From NCBI GenBank assembly GCA_024404655.1, contig JAKSPR010000152.1:1-7000 (forward strand): a stretch of 7,000 bases of DNA. The letters are read 5' to 3'. A program made the position numbers and the translations under genes. Source of the stretch: Clostridia bacterium. Lineage in GTDB: Bacteria; Bacillota; Clostridia; Oscillospirales; CAG-272. This document shows positions 1-6,129 of the stretch, piece by piece (the first letter of the stretch is position 1; every line of letters starts with the position of its first letter). The notes beneath the pieces were generated by a model, which was not told where the DNA came from, searched no databases, and was given only the letters and a program-made list of their open reading frames with translations.

Positions 1-2
1 GG

Positions 3-380
3 TTCTATGATGAGGAAACAGAGATGATTCGTTCAAAAAGTAGGGATGAAGCAGTTGGGTTAAAAGATATTATGCCTCAAAAAGATTTTGATCTTTACCT
101 GTCATTTCACAATAAATATAATCAGGCAAGTTCTGCTAAAGCAGGCAGAATTAATGCGAGCAGAGATATTGCCCAAATCCTTGGAGTTTCTGATATTGAT
201 GTACAAAATGCATTGATGAAACTGGAATGGGAATGTATAGACTTTTTTTGTCAAGCGTGGGATCGCACAGAAGCTGAGGATGCAGATATTCTCCGTAAAG
301 TCAAAATGAATCATAAGAGATATGTTAATACACATTCACAAGGAATTAGATGGTATCAGATTCATAATAGATTCAGAGAT
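3..380 (+). pseudogene. Unrecognised AT-rich reading frame, apparently 3'-truncated against the ATPase gene
   Basis: I do not recognise this protein. The frame is open from the window edge; an ATG at 24 preceded by GAGGA with 7 nt spacing is a plausible start, but the gene could equally begin upstream of the window. About 119 codons from that ATG are credible as coding. Residues 45-67 (around GVSDIDVQNALMKLE) resemble a helix-turn-helix, and the rest is charged and helical with no signal peptide or membrane segment. The DNA is visibly AT-rich compared with everything downstream. The frame has no stop before 381. It stays open to a stop at 918-920 only by reading the antisense strand of the ATPase gene, where the translation becomes Cys/Phe-rich and unlike a real domain. 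I infer that the original C-terminus was lost at a recombination boundary near 381. It could be a DNA-binding or mobile-element protein, but that is a guess. Confidence 0.4.
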
Positions 381-1772
381 TCACTGATAGATATCATTGA
401 GTGTTATCAGTTTGACTTCGCCCCTGTATCCGGCTTCTCTGAGGCCCGCTGTGAAGCCGGATTTGGAGAAAATATAAAAATGGTACTTTTTCCCTTTGCC
501 GAACACATCGGCGTAATGCCGGATCAGCTCCAATTCATCCGCGCCGACCGGCTCGTTTTTGTATTTGCAGGAACCGATGATATATTCGTCACCGTCTGCA
601 GGAGTACCAACAATGTCAATCTGGACCTCTTTTTTTGCTATGGTATCAGTACCCCACCATTGACCGACATCGGAAAGAATGATCGGCAGATCGACTGCAT
701 ACAGCATAAGATAGTCACGGCACATCTGCTCATATATAAGACCCATATAGTCGGGAATGTAACGTCTGATAACCAGGTCATAGATCAAACCGATACGTCC
801 TGCACTGATTGCGGAGGTGTTTTGAGGTATAAACCGATACCAGAAACGGAAATAGTTGTCCGCGACGGTATATATTGTTTTCTTGCCAGGCTTTTCTGCA
901 ATCGGTGTTTCTTTTTTTAAAATGCCGAGATCCAGGAGAACTTTCAGATATTTTGCACAGACCGCTGATTCCATACCTACCTTAGTTGATATTTCGTTTG
1001 ATCGTGATGCTCCGCTTGCAACAGCGGTTATGATGGAATTGTAGATCGCGGGCTCGCGCAGATCCTGCTTTAGCAGGTTTTCCGGTTCTTCGAAAAGGTA
1101 ACTGGACGTGTTGAAAAAATTGTTTTTCAGTGCTTCATCAACATCGTCATAGACATCCAGTTTGTTGATATAATGAGGAATGCCGCCGGTTATGCCATAT
1201 ATCAAAGGCTGCTGCTCAAAAGACAGATTGGGATTAAAGGCGGTCATTTCCTTGTATGTCATTGCATGGATCTTATATTGACCTGTACGGCGGCCATAGA
1301 GCGGACTTTCATAACCGAGTACCTGATTCTCCATAAAACTCATAGATGAGCCGCAGAGTATCAAAAAGAGTTGACTGTCCTTCCATATATGGTCAATCAT
1401 GTGCTGCAGTCGGGATGAAATAGACCTGTCTGCATTGGCCAGATAAGGATACTCGTCGATTTCAAACACGATGCGTTTGGTTTCAGCTATTCGGGTAATT
1501 TCAGTAAAGGCGGCGTCAAAGCTCTGAAATACCGGTGCCTGATCCGTACCGGGATGATTCAGTTCGTAGATTGCCTTGGACAATGCACTGAGATTTTCCT
1601 GACTTCCGGCGTTCAGCGCAGAAAAAAAGACTGTGGGTTTGTCTTTGCAGAATTCATTGATCAAAGCTGTTTTCCCGACACGTCTGCGTCCATACACAAT
1701 CAGACACTCAAATTTCCCCCTGCCATAACGACGGTCCATATCCTGGAGTTCTTTCTCACGTCCATAAAACAT
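381..1772 (-). CDS. AAA+ ATPase with winged helix and DUF234 C-terminal domain
   Basis: 463-aa cytoplasmic P-loop ATPase of the 'archaeal-type ATPase plus DUF234' family, whose cellular role is poorly known. Seen: a GREKEL start typical of the family; Walker A GRRRVGKT at residues 28-35; Walker B IVFEIDE at 101-107; a sensor-like strand LFLILCGSS at 135-143; a basic patch GRRTG at 160-164; a winged-helix-like segment at about 243-290; and the DUF234 region from about 300, with FRFWYRF at 308-314, WWG at 372-374 and a PD-(D/E)XK-like pair (D386, then S401-C-K403). The length is normal for the family, so it looks intact. The chosen ATG has AGGAGT 6 nt upstream; the in-frame TTG at 1788-1790 lies upstream of that site and is rejected. 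It is a single gene, divergent from the reductase operon, with a strong promoter overlapped by a palindromic operator, so tight repression is likely. Such genes are often scattered by horizontal transfer. Family assignment is firm; function is open. Confidence 0.9.
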   Translation of the reverse strand: MFYGREKELQDMDRRYGRGKFECLIVYGRRRVGKTALINEFCKDKPTVFFSALNAGSQENLSALSKAIYELNHPGTDQAPVFQSFDAAFTEITRIAETKRIVFEIDEYPYLANADRSISSRLQHMIDHIWKDSQLFLILCGSSMSFMENQVLGYESPLYGRRTGQYKIHAMTYKEMTAFNPNLSFEQQPLIYGITGGIPHYINKLDVYDDVDEALKNNFFNTSSYLFEEPENLLKQDLREPAIYNSIITAVASGASRSNEISTKVGMESAVCAKYLKVLLDLGILKKETPIAEKPGKKTIYTVADNYFRFWYRFIPQNTSAISAGRIGLIYDLVIRRYIPDYMGLIYEQMCRDYLMLYAVDLPIILSDVGQWWGTDTIAKKEVQIDIVGTPADGDEYIIGSCKYKNEPVGADELELIRHYADVFGKGKKYHFYIFSKSGFTAGLREAGYRGEVKLITLNDIYQ

Positions 1773-1778
1773 AACATC

Positions 1779-1784
1779 ACTCCT
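1779..1784 (-). promoter_or_regulatory. Ribosome binding site of the ATPase gene
   Basis: Read on the minus strand this is AGGAGT, ending 6 nt before the ATG at 1772. It decides the start: the longer frame from TTG at 1790 would place this site inside the coding region and has no site of its own. Confidence 0.8.
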
Positions 1785-1785
1785 T

Positions 1786-1818
1786 ATCAACTCATGAGTT
1801 AGTAACTTATGAGTTGAT
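1786..1818. promoter_or_regulatory. Nested double palindrome, probable operator of the ATPase gene
   Basis: Two 12-bp units, AACTCATGAGTT (1789-1800, a perfect palindrome) and AACTTATGAGTT (1804-1815, one base different), are separated by AGT. The whole 33-bp block is itself an inverted repeat centred on G1802, with a single mismatched pair. It overlaps the -10 box and the expected transcription start of the ATPase promoter and ends just before the ribosome binding site. This position is classical for a repressor site, and two tandem dyads suit binding by two dimers. The repressor is unknown; the ATPase carries a winged-helix-like segment, so autoregulation is one possibility. The transcribed leader could also form a hairpin. 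Confidence 0.7.
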
Positions 1819-1845
1819 TATATCATGTATCATCAGTTTTGTCAA
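1817..1845 (-). promoter_or_regulatory. Consensus sigma-A-type promoter of the ATPase gene
   Basis: On the minus strand the -35 box TTGACA (1840-1845) and the -10 box TATAAT (1817-1822) both match the consensus exactly and are separated by 17 bp. Transcription should start near 1810, giving a leader of about 38 nt made largely of the palindromes. A perfect promoter under an operator-like repeat suggests the gene is normally held off. Confidence 0.85.
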
Positions 1846-1920
1846 GAAGACAGCAGATATTCAGAAATATATACAATACATTTCGATAATTCGCAGTACT
1901 TCTTGTCAGCAAAAAAGCAA

Positions 1921-1949
1921 TTGACATTTCTCAAAATATATGCTAAAAT
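1921..1949 (+). promoter_or_regulatory. Promoter of the reductase-aconitase X operon
   Basis: A perfect -35 box TTGACA (1921-1926), a 17-bp spacer and TAAAAT (1944-1949), preceded directly by TGC, an extended -10 (TGn). The expected start is near 1956, leaving a leader of roughly 138 nt before the ATG at 2094. The promoter looks strong without an activator, so control, if any, may act on the leader or through a repressor. Confidence 0.8.
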
Positions 1950-2024
1950 AAGTACAGCGAAAAAACGTTGACGAGCCGTTATATTATTCAGGCTTCCAAT
2001 GGACCTGGTGGGATAGTATTTTCA

Positions 2025-2037
2025 GCACACAGTGTGC
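2025..2037 (+). promoter_or_regulatory. Inverted repeat in the operon leader
   Basis: GCACAC-A-GTGTGC, a 13-bp odd palindrome within the untranslated leader, about 56 nt before the start codon. It may form a small hairpin in RNA or bind a dimeric protein in DNA. It has no U-tract, so it is not an obvious terminator, and the leader does not match a riboswitch I can recall. Confidence 0.35.
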
Positions 2038-2078
2038 CGAACAGGATTCCCGCAAAACTGCACAGAATGATTAACATT

Positions 2079-2085
2079 GAAGGAG
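2079..2085 (+). promoter_or_regulatory. Ribosome binding site of the reductase gene
   Basis: GAAGGAG ends 8 nt before the ATG at 2094. It fixes the start and excludes the N-terminal extension to TTG 1968 and the in-frame ATG at 2067, neither of which has a comparable site. Confidence 0.8.
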
Positions 2086-2093
2086 TATTGTGT

Positions 2094-4148
2094 ATGGATG
2101 AAAAACTGAAAGCCCTGTTTACGCCGTGGAAGATCGGAAATGTGGAGATCAAGAACCGTATCGTTCTGACTTCCATGGGTGGTACCGACCTGTTCGGCTG
2201 GATGGAGAAGAACCATTTTGACCGGGACGGTGCCCATTTCCTTATGGAGGTTGCAAAGAATAATGCAGGTCTGGTGCTTCCCGGATGCCAGCCTGTATAC
2301 AATCCCATGTTTGGTCAGTGGCTCCACAAAAACAAGAAGATGTACAAGGATCTCGCTGCATGGATGCCGGAGTTCCATAAGACCGGAGCAAAGCTGTTTG
2401 TACAGTTGACCGCAGGTTTCGGACGCAGCTTTACCGTCAGTGAGATGATGGAGACTCTTTATAACAACAAGGTGCTCCGTGTCCTTTCCAAGCCTGTGAT
2501 GGATCTTGACAAGATCACGGCTGCTCCCAGCCCATCTGAAAACCGCTGGTCGGATAAGCTTCCTTCCCGCGAGATGACCAAAGAGGAAATCAAGGAGTTC
2601 ATCGATGCATTTGCAAAGAGCGCAAAGATGCTCATGGATGCCGGTGTCGACGGTGTTGAGGTCCACGCTGTACATGAGGGTTATCTGCTGGATCAGTTTA
2701 CTCTGAATTATGTCAACCATCGTACCGATGAATACGGCGGAAGCCTTGAAAACCGCTACCGTTTTGCTGCGGAGATTGTAAAGGCGATCAAAGCTGCATG
2801 CGGAAAGGATTTCCCCGTCTCTCTGCGCTACAGTGTTGTGTCCAAGACCAAGGGCATGCGTCAGGGTGCGCTTCCGGGTGAGGACTACAAAGAAGTCGGC
2901 CGTGACATGGCGGAATCCGAAATTGCGGCAAAGTTCCTTCAGGATGCCGGCTATGATATGCTCAACTGCGATAACGGTACATACGATGCATGGTACTGGG
3001 CGCATCCGCCGATCTATATGCCGGAAAACTGCAATCTGGAAGATGTCAAGCATATCAGGAAGTTCGTGGATATTCCCGTCGTCTGTGCTGGACGCATGAC
3101 CCCCGATGCTGCTGCTGAGGCAATTGCAGCAGGAGAACTGGACGGTGCAGGCTTTGCACGTGCTTTCCTTGCCGATCAGGCTTGGGTCACAAAACTGATG
3201 GAAGGTCATCCCGAGGACATTCGTCCCTGTATCCTCTGCCATAACGGCTGTTTCAATATGTGCCACTATAAGGGCGTGCCGAATGATCAGGACCTTTCGG
3301 ATTCCCTCCATCTTTCCCGCTGTGCTGTCAACGCAGAGACCATGCAGTGGAAGAAACACAAGATTGTTCCCACCACAAGTCCGAAGACCGTCCACATCAT
3401 CGGCGGCGGTATCGGCGGTATGGAAACTGCTCGGGTTCTGGCACTGCGCGGACATAAACCTGTCATTCATGAAAAGAGCGACCATCTGGGCGGTGTTTTC
3501 GTTGCAGCGGGCGCTGAAAGCTATAAAGGCAAACTGCGTGATCTGCTTGCGTGGTACATCCGTGAGATGGAAAAGCTGCAGGTGGAGATTCGCCTGAATG
3601 ATGAAGTCAGCGATGTGACTTCTCTTGGCGATGGACATATCGTGGTGGCGACCGGCGCGTCTCCCCGGATTCTGAAGAGCATTCCGGGACATGAAAAGAT
3701 GATCGAGGCCTGTGACTATCTGACGGGAACGCCCGTCGGGGACCGTGTCGCCGTGATCGGCGGTGGTCTGACCGGTTCCGAAATTGCTTATGAGCTTGCA
3801 CTGCAGGGTAAGGAAGTCTCTATTGTGGAAATGAAGAACGACCTCGTTGCACAGAAGGGTGTTTGCCTTGCAAACAGTTCCTATCTGCGTGAGTGGTTCG
3901 ATCTTCATAAGGTTCCCGTCTATCTTGAAACGACACTCAGTGAGGTACGTGACGGTTCCATCCTCTGCAGGAAAAAGGACGGAGCGACGGTCGAAATTCC
4001 CTGTGACAGCGTGATCTCGTCTGCCGGCTATATTCCCGCACCGCTTGCAAAAGCATCCGGAAAGGTACATCTTGTCGGTGACTGCGCAGAGGTAGGCAAT
4101 CTGAAAACGGTTATATGGCGCGCTTATGAAACCGCTATGAAGATCTGA
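2094..4148 (+). CDS. Old-yellow-enzyme-type NADH:flavin oxidoreductase (FMN / 4Fe-4S / FAD; BaiCD-BaiH / enoate reductase family)
   Basis: 684-aa soluble flavoenzyme predicted to pass electrons from NAD(P)H via FAD and an Fe-S cluster to FMN and reduce an activated C=C bond. Domains: FMN TIM barrel about 1-370, beginning LFTPWKIGNVEIKNRIV (9-25), with the active-site run HAVHEGYLLDQF (191-202) and NHRTDEYGGSLENR (208-221); the common HAAHGYL form lacks the Glu seen here at 195. Cluster cysteines C379, C382, C386 and probably C410 (SRCAVN), with an additional C390. FAD fold GGGIGG (437-442) with ATGA (519-522); NAD(P) fold IGGGLTG (555-561); a terminal VGDCAEVGNLKTV flavin motif near 661. The ATG has GAAGGAG 8 nt upstream; the frame extends back to a TTG at 1968, but those 42 residues are not family-like. 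It is first in an operon, 20 nt before the aconitase X large subunit. Relatives reduce bile-acid, cinnamate or dienoyl-CoA substrates; the actual substrate here cannot be read from sequence. Confidence 0.92.
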   Translation: MDEKLKALFTPWKIGNVEIKNRIVLTSMGGTDLFGWMEKNHFDRDGAHFLMEVAKNNAGLVLPGCQPVYNPMFGQWLHKNKKMYKDLAAWMPEFHKTGAKLFVQLTAGFGRSFTVSEMMETLYNNKVLRVLSKPVMDLDKITAAPSPSENRWSDKLPSREMTKEEIKEFIDAFAKSAKMLMDAGVDGVEVHAVHEGYLLDQFTLNYVNHRTDEYGGSLENRYRFAAEIVKAIKAACGKDFPVSLRYSVVSKTKGMRQGALPGEDYKEVGRDMAESEIAAKFLQDAGYDMLNCDNGTYDAWYWAHPPIYMPENCNLEDVKHIRKFVDIPVVCAGRMTPDAAAEAIAAGELDGAGFARAFLADQAWVTKLMEGHPEDIRPCILCHNGCFNMCHYKGVPNDQDLSDSLHLSRCAVNAETMQWKKHKIVPTTSPKTVHIIGGGIGGMETARVLALRGHKPVIHEKSDHLGGVFVAAGAESYKGKLRDLLAWYIREMEKLQVEIRLNDEVSDVTSLGDGHIVVATGASPRILKSIPGHEKMIEACDYLTGTPVGDRVAVIGGGLTGSEIAYELALQGKEVSIVEMKNDLVAQKGVCLANSSYLREWFDLHKVPVYLETTLSEVRDGSILCRKKDGATVEIPCDSVISSAGYIPAPLAKASGKVHLVGDCAEVGNLKTVIWRAYETAMKI

Positions 4149-4168
4149 AAAGCAAGGAGGCAATATTA

Positions 4169-5440
4169 ATGAATCTCACAAAAGAACAGGAAGATATTCT
4201 CAATGGTTCCCGCGGCGAGACCATGGCAAAGGTCATGGAGACCCTCGTCCGTTACGGTGAACTCTACCACGCAGATTCCATGGTTCCCGTTACGGGAAAA
4301 TTCAATCATCTGGTCACATCTTTCGGTCTGAAAGCGCTGGCTCCGGTCTATGACCTGATGAACAAGCTGATCGAAGCCGGAGCAGTCTCCGGAACAAAGT
4401 TTTCTGCGGACCCCCGGCCCCTTGACAAGAATGTGCCGTCCTCATTTTTACAGAACATTGTGTTCAACCACTTCATGTATACAAAGCAGGATTTTTATGA
4501 GGATCAGCTGACAAAACTGGGACTGATGGAAAAGGACGCATTTACCTGTACCTGCTATATGGATGAGGTCGGCAATACACCGAAGAAGGGAGACATCCTC
4601 TCCTGGTCCGAATCCTCGGCTGTTGTCTATGCAAACTCTGTTCTCGCCGCCCGCTGCAACCGCAATTCCGGTATCATCGACCTGATGGGTGCTGTCTGCG
4701 GCTTCGTACCGAACTTCGGGCTTCTGACCGATGAGGGACGAAAAGCAAAATGGATCGTTGAAGTTAAGACATCAAAAAAGCCGGAGGCTCAGCTGCTCGG
4801 TTCTGCCATCGGCATGAAAGTCATGGAAGATGTACCCTACATCAGGGGCCTTGACAAGTGGCTCGGTACGCTTGATGATGACGCACGTGCATATCTTAAG
4901 GACATGGGTGCTGCGACTGCATCCAACGGTGCCGTCGGTCTTTATCATGTCGCCGGGATCACCCCGGAGGCAGTGGAGAGCGGGGAAGATCTAATCCTGC
5001 CTGATGCACAGGTCTATGTTATTGATGATGCAGAACTGCAGCGTGTTTACGATTCCTATCCCGTAATCTGGAAAAACAAGGATGCAACACCGAAACTCTG
5101 TTTCATGGGCTGCCCGCACATGAGCCTTGCCCAGCTGATTGACTGGACAAAGCGTGTTGAAGGAGGACTGGCCGCAGCAGGAAACGCAAAGGTCGTTATT
5201 CCCACCGTCTTTACCGCAGCTCCCGCAGTTATCAAGAAATTCGAGGAGACAGAATATGCTGCGAGACTGAAAAAGACCGGTGTCATCCTGTCCTATATCT
5301 GTCCGCTGATGTATATGAACAATCCGCTGAGCACAAAGATGCCTGTCATTACTTCGAGCAACAAGCTTCGCACCTATACAAGTGCAAGATATTATACCGA
5401 TGATGAGATCCTTGTGCAGATCACAAAGGGAGGAAACTGA
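4169..5440 (+). CDS. Aconitase X catalytic (large) subunit, hydroxy-acid dehydratase type
   Basis: 423-aa cytoplasmic Fe-S hydro-lyase subunit of the aconitase X family (formerly DUF521). Characterised members dehydrate cis-3-hydroxy-L-proline to pyrroline-2-carboxylate in bacteria, or phosphomevalonate in archaea. Seen: an N-terminal LTKEQEDILNGSRGETMAKVM typical of the family; TCTCY at 126-130; the signature GDILSWSESSAVVYANSVLAAR (141-162); GCPHMSL at 314-320; a third cysteine at C378 (SYICP); and SSNK at 396-399. C127 or C129, C315 and C378 are the likely cluster ligands, inferred by position. The start has AAGGAGG with 8 nt spacing. The small subunit follows after 1 nt, so the enzyme is of the split two-subunit type. 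C-terminal to C378 the sequence is shorter and less like the usual DTCMVV-type strand, which may indicate a divergent branch. Family is firm; the substrate is unassigned. Confidence 0.9.
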   Translation: MNLTKEQEDILNGSRGETMAKVMETLVRYGELYHADSMVPVTGKFNHLVTSFGLKALAPVYDLMNKLIEAGAVSGTKFSADPRPLDKNVPSSFLQNIVFNHFMYTKQDFYEDQLTKLGLMEKDAFTCTCYMDEVGNTPKKGDILSWSESSAVVYANSVLAARCNRNSGIIDLMGAVCGFVPNFGLLTDEGRKAKWIVEVKTSKKPEAQLLGSAIGMKVMEDVPYIRGLDKWLGTLDDDARAYLKDMGAATASNGAVGLYHVAGITPEAVESGEDLILPDAQVYVIDDAELQRVYDSYPVIWKNKDATPKLCFMGCPHMSLAQLIDWTKRVEGGLAAAGNAKVVIPTVFTAAPAVIKKFEETEYAARLKKTGVILSYICPLMYMNNPLSTKMPVITSSNKLRTYTSARYYTDDEILVQITKGGN

Positions 5441-5441
5441 C

Positions 5442-5885
5442 ATGAAAGAATTTAGAGGACGTGTTGTTGCAAAAGGTACCGTTTCTGCACCGGCTCTGGT
5501 GTCCCACGGTGGTCTGAATACGCTGGCATCCTTCCAGAAGGCTCTGCAGTTCGGTGATAAAAAGGCAACCTGCGGTGACCAGAACAACCCCGATCTCTAC
5601 GGCAAGCAGATGGCCGGCAAAGCACTGTGTCTGCCCCGGACAATCGGTCCCCCGACAGGCGGTCTGGTCCTGTACTGCGCCTGCTCCATGCACCGCCAGC
5701 CGGCATGCATGCTGTTCTCCGAACCGATCGACTCTCTGGCAGCAGCAGGAGCAATCCTCCAGGATGTGTGGCTGAGTGATGTGAACATGCCTGTCATTGA
5801 TTCTCTTGGTGAAGAGTTCCTTGCTTATGTCAAAGATGGTATGACCGTGACCATCGGAGACGGTGGCCTTGTGACAGTTGAATGA
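5442..5885 (+). CDS. Aconitase X swivel (small) subunit, DUF126 type
   Basis: 147-aa partner of the preceding gene. The swivel domain closes over the Fe-S site and normally supplies active-site residues, including a serine in a glycine-rich loop. Seen: the N-terminal GRVVAKGTVSAPALVS (6-21), the DLYGKQMAGKALCLP run (51-65), and a C-terminal DGMTVTIGDGGLVTVE barrel edge (132-147). In place of the usual GS(C/T)TGSG/GSTVGS loop there is IGPPTGGLVL (68-77), with no serine; this was judged by eye. CACSMHRQPAC (79-89) adds three cysteines right after it. The start ATG lies 1 nt beyond the large-subunit stop and has AGGGAGG 8 nt upstream; an upstream in-frame ATG at 5382 would overlap the large subunit and is rejected. 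The length is normal for a free-standing swivel subunit. It is last in the operon, followed by a terminator. Confidence 0.9.
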   Translation: MKEFRGRVVAKGTVSAPALVSHGGLNTLASFQKALQFGDKKATCGDQNNPDLYGKQMAGKALCLPRTIGPPTGGLVLYCACSMHRQPACMLFSEPIDSLAAAGAILQDVWLSDVNMPVIDSLGEEFLAYVKDGMTVTIGDGGLVTVE

Positions 5886-5892
5886 ATCAAAT

Positions 5893-5918
5893 GGGCTTCC
5901 GCAGATCTGCGGAAGCCC
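5893..5918 (+). terminator. Hairpin terminator of the reductase-aconitase X operon
   Basis: A perfect 26-bp palindrome beginning 7 nt after the small-subunit stop: 11-bp arms GGGCTTCCGCA / TGCGGAAGCCC around a GATC loop. The following tract is only mildly U-rich (TGATAGGTATTTTCG), so termination may be incomplete or factor-aided, but the position fits the operon end. Confidence 0.75.
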
Positions 5919-6078
5919 TGATAGGTATTTTCGTGTCAGAAAAAACTGTCATGGAATTAAGAATGTGCACTGAGATGTCCTATTGACTTAAGCAACTCAA
6001 AGTGGCGCGGACATCACTGTCCTTACCGACTTCGTCCGTTGCTTGGAAGACAATGATAATACCTTTCTTCAATAAACC
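5919..6078. other. Short gap between the two hairpins, no convincing gene
   Basis: About 160 nt between the operon terminator and the next hairpin. In the plus frame beginning at 6001, about 24 codons translate as SGADITVLTDFVRCLEDND and then TFLQ before a TAA. This reads like the tail of a real protein, but a stop at 5989-5991 lies just upstream and there is no start or ribosome binding site. It may be a decayed gene end or chance. Confidence 0.3.
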
Positions 6079-6110
6079 AAAAACGGTACAGCCTGGACTG
6101 TACCGTTTTT
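6079..6110 (-). terminator. Hairpin terminator of the solute-binding protein gene (possibly bidirectional)
   Basis: 13-bp inverted arms AAAAACGGTACAG (6079-6091) and CTGTACCGTTTTT (6098-6110) enclose a 6-nt loop. It lies 19 nt past the stop of the minus-strand gene, where its A-arm reads as a U-run. The symmetric A/T flanks mean it could also catch plus-strand read-through from the operon. Confidence 0.85.
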
Positions 6111-6129
6111 CACTTCGCAAAGTCTTTGC

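Larger units (their letters stand above)
1773..2093. other. Divergent intergenic region between the ATPase gene and the reductase operon
   Basis: This 321-nt stretch holds the ATPase promoter/operator on its left and the operon promoter plus leader on its right. The 75 bp between the two -35 boxes (1846-1920) are AT-rich, with a small inverted repeat ATATT-N4-AATAT (1857-1870) and a weak long-range pair CAAGAAG (1843-1849)/CTTCTTG (1899-1905). Either could bind a regulator, but neither is convincing alone. I see no RNA gene, and none of the riboswitch classes I could recall fits. Confidence 0.6.

Noticed and set aside
24..920. Full 298-aa plus-strand protein
   Set aside because: From about 381 on it is the antisense of the well-supported ATPase gene and its translation loses protein-like character; only the first part is kept as a truncated frame.
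1773..1790. ATPase start at TTG 1790
   Set aside because: It would contain the ribosome binding site of the ATG at 1772, and MFYGREKEL is the usual family start.
1786..1818. Palindromic units as a CRISPR or insertion-sequence end
   Set aside because: Only two units, no spacers and no flanking duplication or transposase; position over the promoter fits an operator better.
1968..2093. N-terminal extension of the reductase from a TTG codon
   Set aside because: No ribosome binding site, not family-like, and it would begin only some 12 nt after the predicted transcription start; the ATG at 2094 has a good site.
2022..4163. 713-aa open frame on the minus strand
   Set aside because: It is the shadow of the reductase gene: Cys/His-rich with no domain, while the plus strand carries clear flavoenzyme motifs.
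4991..5587. 198-aa minus-strand frame across the aconitase X subunit junction
   Set aside because: Antisense of two confidently assigned genes, no recognisable motifs.
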